A DNA stretch of 64,000 bases from Celeribacter litoreus (GTDB lineage Bacteria; Pseudomonadota; Alphaproteobacteria; Rhodobacterales; Rhodobacteraceae). The position numbers and the translations under genes were made by a program. Positions 58,251 to 64,000 of the stretch are shown here, piece after piece. The DNA is taken from positions 496,001 through 560,000 of the forward strand of contig NZ_JAIUFY010000005.1 of NCBI RefSeq assembly GCF_020165855.1, given 5' to 3'. Under the pieces are notes generated by a model. It did not search any database. It was not told the DNA's origin and saw only the letters and a list, made by a program, of their open reading frames with translations. The stretch's first letter is position 1; every line of letters begins with the position of its first letter.

Positions 58251-58277
58251 TTGTCACTCTCCTGAGGTGAGTGCTAA
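58251..58277 (+). promoter_or_regulatory. CIRCE element (HrcA operator) of groESL
   Basis: TTGTCACTC-N9-GAGTGCTAA; the right half is a perfect match to the CIRCE half-site and the left has two differences from TTAGCACTC. Its place at the start site indicates heat-shock repression by HrcA. Confidence 0.92.
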
Positions 58278-58346
58278 CGATTGATTTACCACCGCCCTGT
58301 GAGAGGGTGGCCCGAAACTGAAACTTTGAGCGAAGGAGCCTCGAAG

Positions 58347-58634
58347 ATGGCATTCAAACCGCTGCACGACCGCGTTGTGGTCGAACGTGTTGAGAGCGAA
58401 GAAAAGACCGCTGGTGGTCTCATCATCCCCGATAGCGCAAAAGAAAAGCCCGCCGAAGGCAAAGTCGTTGCTGTGGGCGAAGGCGCTCGCAAAGACAGCG
58501 GCGAGCTGATCGCACCCTCTGTGAAAGAGGGCGACATCGTTCTCTTTGGCAAATGGTCCGGCACGGAAATCACCGTGGACGGCAAAGAGCTTCTCATCAT
58601 GAAAGAGTCGGACATCCTCGGCATCATCGCCTAA
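58347..58634 (+). CDS. groES: Co-chaperonin GroES
   Basis: 95 residues. [20 protein letters not shown], mobile-loop [16 protein letters not shown] and [10 protein letters not shown]. Lid of the GroEL folding chamber. The ATG at 58347 follows GGAGCCTCGAAG. Forty-seven bases before groEL. Confidence 0.97.
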   Translation: MAFKPLHDRVVVERVESEEKTAGGLIIPDSAKEKPAEGKVVAVGEGARKDSGELIAPSVKEGDIVLFGKWSGTEITVDGKELLIMKESDILGIIA

Positions 58635-58678
58635 GCGACGCCTGAGACCGACCCACATCAACCCAATTTACGGAGTGA

Positions 58679-60328
<1,650 letters not shown>

Positions 60329-60329
60329 T

Positions 60330-60406
60330 CCATCCCACTTGGGATGGTGCGCATGTAGCACCAAGATCGCAAGATTTGAGGAGGGCCGCATTTCGCGGCC
60401 CTTTTT
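60330..60406 (+). terminator. Two hairpins after groEL
   Basis: First, CCATCCC / GGGATGG with an ACTT loop (60330-60347), no T-run. Second, GGGCCGC / GCGGCCC with an ATTTC loop followed by TTTTT (60383-60406), the real terminator. The first may protect the 3' end. Confidence 0.85.
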
Positions 60407-60478
60407 CGTGCGCGCGTAACGGTTCCTTAGGGGCTTCCTCCTATCGTGAGGCAAAGCACCTGCCTGTCTGGAGGGAAC

Positions 60479-61342
60479 ATGTCTGCAGTCACCCGTTTTG
60501 TATTCGCGCTTTTCATTGCGCTTACCTGTTCACCAGTGTTCGCGAGTGAGCATCTTGCCCTAAAAATCGATATCGCTGGTCGTCAGAGAATGCTGACGCA
60601 GCGGATGGTGCGCTCGGCCTGTTTCATCGCGATGGAGGTCGATGTGAAGGCGCATCAGAAGCTTCTCGAAGATTCTGCCGCGCTCTTTGTCTCGTCTCTC
60701 TCAGAGCTCAAAACTAGTGGGGGATTTAATCATCTCGAACCCGCAACAGATCCGAATATCCTCTTGCAAATCGGATTGATCGAAAGCCTCTGGGACCCGT
60801 TTGACCAGCAGATCTCGGAACAACTGAACGCGCGCCGCATCGGATTTGAACAGCTGTCTCGTCTCTCTGATGCTGGTGAACGGCTGCTGAAGGCTTCGAA
60901 TGACCTCGTCCTGTTGTTCGAGCGCGAGGCGAACGCTGTCGGAGCCCATCTTGATCCGCAACAGGCCAAGCTTGTAAATCTTTCTGGGCGTCAGAGAATG
61001 CTACTGCAGCGGATGGGAAAGCAGACCTGCCTCGCGTCAATCAGTTCCTCGGGTGAAGAGAATGAGGCCTTTCTGGCCCTGCAGGAAACATCTCAGATGT
61101 TTCATAGCACCGCTTTCAATCTGACTTTTGGTGCCCCTGACGCAGGCTTTCCGCCCTCACCGAATGACCATATTCTCGAGGTAAATGCGACCATCTGGCA
61201 ACATTGGGCGGTGATGGATGCGATCTTGCAGGGTGTCGGGGAAAAGGCGCTTACCGAGAAAGAGCTGCAGGAACTGTCTTGGGATATTGAGGCGATGTAT
61301 GTCGACCTGGATGCGGTCGTAAAGCTTTACGCTGATCTCTGA
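60479..61342 (+). CDS. Periplasmic PilJ-type (type IV pili chemotaxis transducer N-terminal) domain protein
   Basis: 287 residues with a signal peptide (SAVTRFVFALFIALTCSPVFA). Two copies of the PilJ/NarX-like sensor motif: IDIAGRQRMLTQRM near residue 30 and VNLSGRQRMLLQRMGKQTC near 170. There is no signalling domain, so it is a stand-alone periplasmic sensor or ligand-binding protein. GGAGGG precedes the ATG. Related NarX-type domains bind nitrate/nitrite, a guess here. Confidence 0.8.
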   Translation: MSAVTRFVFALFIALTCSPVFASEHLALKIDIAGRQRMLTQRMVRSACFIAMEVDVKAHQKLLEDSAALFVSSLSELKTSGGFNHLEPATDPNILLQIGLIESLWDPFDQQISEQLNARRIGFEQLSRLSDAGERLLKASNDLVLLFEREANAVGAHLDPQQAKLVNLSGRQRMLLQRMGKQTCLASISSSGEENEAFLALQETSQMFHSTAFNLTFGAPDAGFPPSPNDHILEVNATIWQHWAVMDAILQGVGEKALTEKELQELSWDIEAMYVDLDAVVKLYADL

Positions 61343-61599
61343 GGCGCGCTCCCGCAGTCAGATCCCGTTCGGCATGAAGCGTGCTGATCTTGCCGAATTC
61401 GGTGTCATAAACAGTGCATATTGCTTCCTGCTGTGGCGCACAATGTGCCGTGCTCTCGGGCACTTTGCTTTTGGTGCGCAAAAAAAGTCGCGCACTTTTA
61501 AGTGGATGTCGACAAATGCTGCAGCTGCGAAGAAAATTCACATGATGTGTTTTTCTGACAATGAATCTGTGTCACTGGTAGGAAAGGCATAACTTAGGG

Positions 61600-62109
61600 A
61601 TGAGTGATATGTATTTGCGCGCATTGACAGAGGCGGATGAGATCGCTGTCTCGATCCTGCTTGATCAGGCTTTCGATGGGCCGGAAATGTATCGTTTTGC
61701 GAAGGAACTTCGTGCGGAAGACGCGATGGCTATGGAGCGGATCGCATACGACGGTGATACGATGCTCGGCTATGTTTGTTGCGCACGCATGGTTCACCCT
61801 GAAGAGTGGTGGGCATTGTCCATCCTTGCGGTTTCGCCGTCACACCGAAAGCGAGGCACAGGGCGGGAGATGGTTGTCCGCGCCATGAACCATGCGAAAC
61901 GAGAGGGTGCGAAAGCCGTCGTGGTCGTTGGTGACACCAAGTATTTCGGCCGCGTCGGCTTCTCCAAACTGGCGGCATCGAAGCTCGAAATCCCGTTCTT
62001 CCCTGAATACACGTCGCTCTATCCGATTGCGCCCGGAACCGGGATGAGCAGCAATCGTCTTATTTTCCCTGATGCATATCGGCATTTGACCGAGGCAAAG
62101 GTGTCCTAA
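61600..62109 (+). CDS. GNAT family N-acetyltransferase
   Basis: 169 residues. SPSHRKRGTGREMVVRAMNHA is the acetyl-CoA loop, and VVGDTKYFGRVGFSKL is the same YhbS-type motif as in the other GNAT gene. The C-terminus (FFPEYTSLYPIAPGTGMSSN) is distinct. Follows a 257-base gap in which I see no gene or RNA. TTAGGGATGAGTG around the start is a weak ribosome site. Confidence 0.82.
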   Translation: MSDMYLRALTEADEIAVSILLDQAFDGPEMYRFAKELRAEDAMAMERIAYDGDTMLGYVCCARMVHPEEWWALSILAVSPSHRKRGTGREMVVRAMNHAKREGAKAVVVVGDTKYFGRVGFSKLAASKLEIPFFPEYTSLYPIAPGTGMSSNRLIFPDAYRHLTEAKVS

Positions 62110-62158
62110 GCGGTCTCGAGTCCGAATGTCGCTGTCGGCGAATTTTCAAAAGAGTTGA

Positions 62159-62187
62159 CCCGCGGGCGAGAAACGTAAGCCCGCGGG
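62159..62187. terminator. Hairpin between the GNAT gene and purK
   Basis: Nine-base perfect stem CCCGCGGGC / GCCCGCGGG with an 11-base loop, between convergent genes; T-richness is moderate on both sides (GATTTTTG, CTCTTTT). Confidence 0.6.
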
Positions 62188-62213
62188 ATTTGGATTTTTG
62201 AAGCTGGTGGATC

Positions 62214-63287
62214 TCAGGCCGGACCCAAGATCTTGTTGACGTGCCCCATCTTGCGACCGGCTTTCACTTCGGCTTTGCCATAGAGGTGAATGCCAACAGA
62301 GCCGTCTTTGGCGAACTCCGGAACGCGATCCACATCATCGCCGATCAGGTTGAGCATCTCGACATTCGAATGACGTTTCCCGTCACCGAGCGGCCAGCCG
62401 ACGACAGCGCGAATGTGCTGCTCGAACTGGTCAATCACACACCCGTTTTGGGTCCAGTGGCCGGAATTGTGCACGCGGGGTGCGATCTCGTTAACGATGA
62501 GGCCGCCCTTCGTCACGAAGAGTTCAACCCCCATGACACCCACATAATTAAGCGCATTCAGGATCTTGGCAGCCAGAAGGACTGCGTCCGTCCGCTGTGC
62601 CGGCGAGAGCCGTGCAGGAACGGTAGTCGTGTGCAGGATGCCGGATTTGTGCACGTTTTCACCGGGATCGAAGCAGGAGATATCCCCCGCCTGACCGCGC
62701 GCTGCAATCACGGACACTTCATGCGTGAAGTCTACGAACCCTTCGAGGACCGCAGGTGCGCCCGCCATGTCTTTGAGGGCCTGCTCCGCATCGTCAGGCG
62801 ACATCAAACGTGCCTGACCTTTGCCGTCATAGCCGAAGCGACGGGTTTTCAGGATCGACGGTGTGCCGATTTCTTCGATGGCTTCGGCGAGATCGACCTC
62901 ATCATCCACAGCCGCGTAAGGCGCAACCTGAAGGCCCAGTTCGGACAAAAATGCTTTCTCGGTCAAACGGTCCTGAGAGACCGCGAGCGCCTTGCGGTTC
63001 GGACGGATCGGGACCAGAGATTCAATCAGGTCGAGGGCCGATGTCGGCACGTTCTCGAACTCATAGGTGACAACGTCGACGGAGGCTGCGAATTTCTTGA
63101 GCGCATCTTCGTCTTCGTAGCTGGCCTGAAAATGGTAGTTCGAGACGTGCGACGCAGGGCAATCGCCACCGGGTTCATACACGCATGTTTTGAAGCCGAG
63201 GCGGGACGCCGCGACAGACAGCATGCGACCCAACTGGCCGCCGCCCAAGATGCCAATCGTTGCGTTCGGGGAAAGGGGCTCAGTCAT
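62214..63287 (-). CDS. purK: N5-carboxyaminoimidazole ribonucleotide synthase
   Basis: 357 residues from the ATG at 63287 (frame to 63515 is not family-like). ATP-grasp enzyme in purine synthesis, converting AIR and bicarbonate to N5-[24 protein letters not shown] at the start, [12 protein letters not shown] and the Glu/Asn pair in [14 protein letters not shown]. It overlaps purE by 8 bases, so they are coupled. Confidence 0.96.
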   Translation of the reverse strand: MTEPLSPNATIGILGGGQLGRMLSVAASRLGFKTCVYEPGGDCPASHVSNYHFQASYEDEDALKKFAASVDVVTYEFENVPTSALDLIESLVPIRPNRKALAVSQDRLTEKAFLSELGLQVAPYAAVDDEVDLAEAIEEIGTPSILKTRRFGYDGKGQARLMSPDDAEQALKDMAGAPAVLEGFVDFTHEVSVIAARGQAGDISCFDPGENVHKSGILHTTTVPARLSPAQRTDAVLLAAKILNALNYVGVMGVELFVTKGGLIVNEIAPRVHNSGHWTQNGCVIDQFEQHIRAVVGWPLGDGKRHSNVEMLNLIGDDVDRVPEFAKDGSVGIHLYGKAEVKAGRKMGHVNKILGPA

Positions 63288-63765
63288 CGGTCGGCTCATC
63301 CGGAATGGAGGCGGAGAGAGCTTCGCGCCAAGCGTCGAGTTTCGCGCCGAGAGCCTCGTCGTGCGTGGCGAGAATGCCGACGGCCATGAGACCTGCGTTG
63401 GCTGCCCCCGCTTCACCGATTGCCATGGTGGCGACAGGGAAGCCCTTCGGCATCTGGACGATGGAATAGAGGCTATCAACGCCGGAAAGCGCGCGGGTTT
63501 GAACCGGAACGCCAATCACCGGAACGCGGGTTTTTGACGCCATCATGCCTGGCAGGTGGGCGGCGCCACCGGCGCCCGCAATAATCACTTTAAGGCCACG
63601 CGAAGCAGCCTCCTTGCCGTAGGACCACAGGCGATCTGGTGTCCGGTGCGCCGAAACGATCTTCGTCTCGTACGTCACGCCCAATTCATCCAGAATTTCT
63701 GCTGCACGTTTCATGGTGGGCCAGTCAGACTGGCTGCCCATAATGATGCCGACGTCGACGCTCAT
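63280..63765 (-). CDS. purE: N5-carboxyaminoimidazole ribonucleotide mutase
   Basis: 161 residues. [21 protein letters not shown] with the catalytic His, and [15 protein letters not shown], all class I PurE. Rearranges N5-CAIR to CAIR. First gene of the purEK pair; the stop overlaps purK. Confidence 0.97.
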   Translation of the reverse strand: MSVDVGIIMGSQSDWPTMKRAAEILDELGVTYETKIVSAHRTPDRLWSYGKEAASRGLKVIIAGAGGAAHLPGMMASKTRVPVIGVPVQTRALSGVDSLYSIVQMPKGFPVATMAIGEAGAANAGLMAVGILATHDEALGAKLDAWREALSASIPDEPTDD

Positions 63766-63820
63766 GGTGTCCCCTCGCGTTTGAAAGTTATTGAGGGGAC
63801 TTATAGCGCGGCACGCGGCT

Positions 63821-64000
63821 TACGCAATAATATCAGGGGTAATCTGGTCCGAGATCAGCGCGATCCGATCTTTGAGGGCGAGTTTCTGCTTTTTCATACG
63901 TTGCAGGCGCAGGGCATCTAGGTGGCCTGTTTCTTGCATGGCTTCGATCGCAGCATCGAGATCGCGGTGTTCGCGCTTGAGTACTTCGAGTTTGATCCGA
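63821..64000 (-). CDS. YdcH/DUF465 family small protein, 5' part missing
   Basis: The frame reads RIKLEVLKREHRDLDAAIEA, then helical residues to a TAA at 63821, and runs off the right edge. The sequence matches DUF465/YdcH, whose members are about 60-80 residues. Function unknown; it is an all-helical protein with a coiled-coil look. About 59 residues are visible. Confidence 0.8.

Noticed and set aside
61374-61592. 72-codon frame before the second GNAT gene
   Set aside because: No clear ribosome site, no motif and uneven codon use; left as intergenic.

Overview
The window is a chromosomal segment of an alphaproteobacterium, most likely a marine member of the Rhodobacteraceae (Roseobacter group). 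The evidence is moderately GC-rich coding DNA, a class II (B12-dependent) ribonucleotide reductase, short-form HisG with HisZ, DUF1489, DUF2125 and DUF2161 genes, a separate F1 operon atpHAGDC followed by an H-type lectin gene, and a tripartite TRAP transporter. The genus cannot be settled from sequence alone. No rRNA, tRNA, insertion sequence, prophage or CRISPR array was seen.

Layout. 1-10.2 kb is core: the 3' part of dnaE, a lipoprotein, slyX, the hisS-hisZ-hisG operon, DUF1489 and nrdJ. 10.3-18.5 kb is accessory: three short-chain dehydrogenases (one with a signal peptide where its nucleotide-binding motif should be), a Gfo/Idh/MocA oxidoreductase, a Cys-nucleophile alpha/beta hydrolase, and TetR and AraC regulators. 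A double TetR-type operator lies at the tetR/SDR divergent promoter. 18.6-27.9 kb is a catabolic block: a six-gene lower meta-cleavage pathway (2-hydroxymuconate semialdehyde to pyruvate plus acetyl-CoA), a GntR/FCD regulator and a DctPQM TRAP transporter. The promoters of the two operons carry the same inverted repeat, so they are probably one regulon. No ring-cleavage dioxygenase is present.

28-37.9 kb holds ybaK, rpsD with a highly structured leader that sequesters its own ribosome binding site, a secreted unknown behind a 23-bp palindrome, hisC-tyrA, a DUF2125 protein, a ChaC-like cyclotransferase, a MotA/ExbB plus MotB/OmpA-like pair with a very long coiled coil, and an M23 peptidase. 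38-49 kb holds clpA, gloB, a methyltransferase, the F1 ATP synthase operon, an H-type lectin gene and prs. 49-58 kb is a mix of small metabolic genes (HCCA-isomerase-like, threonine aldolase, YcgN, ribF, MaoC, a HAD-IIA protein, rhodanese, GNAT, Mn-dependent pyrophosphatase, a DUF2161 PD-(D/E)XK-like protein).

58-64 kb has groES-groEL under a CIRCE element, an orphan PilJ-type periplasmic sensor, a second GNAT, purE-purK and a small YdcH/DUF465 protein running off the right edge.

The most interesting signals are the structured rpsD leader, the shared operator tying the orphan meta-cleavage operon to the TRAP transporter, the SDR whose Rossmann motif is replaced by a signal peptide, the palindrome before the secreted unknown, and the MotA/MotB-like pair with its coiled-coil stalk.
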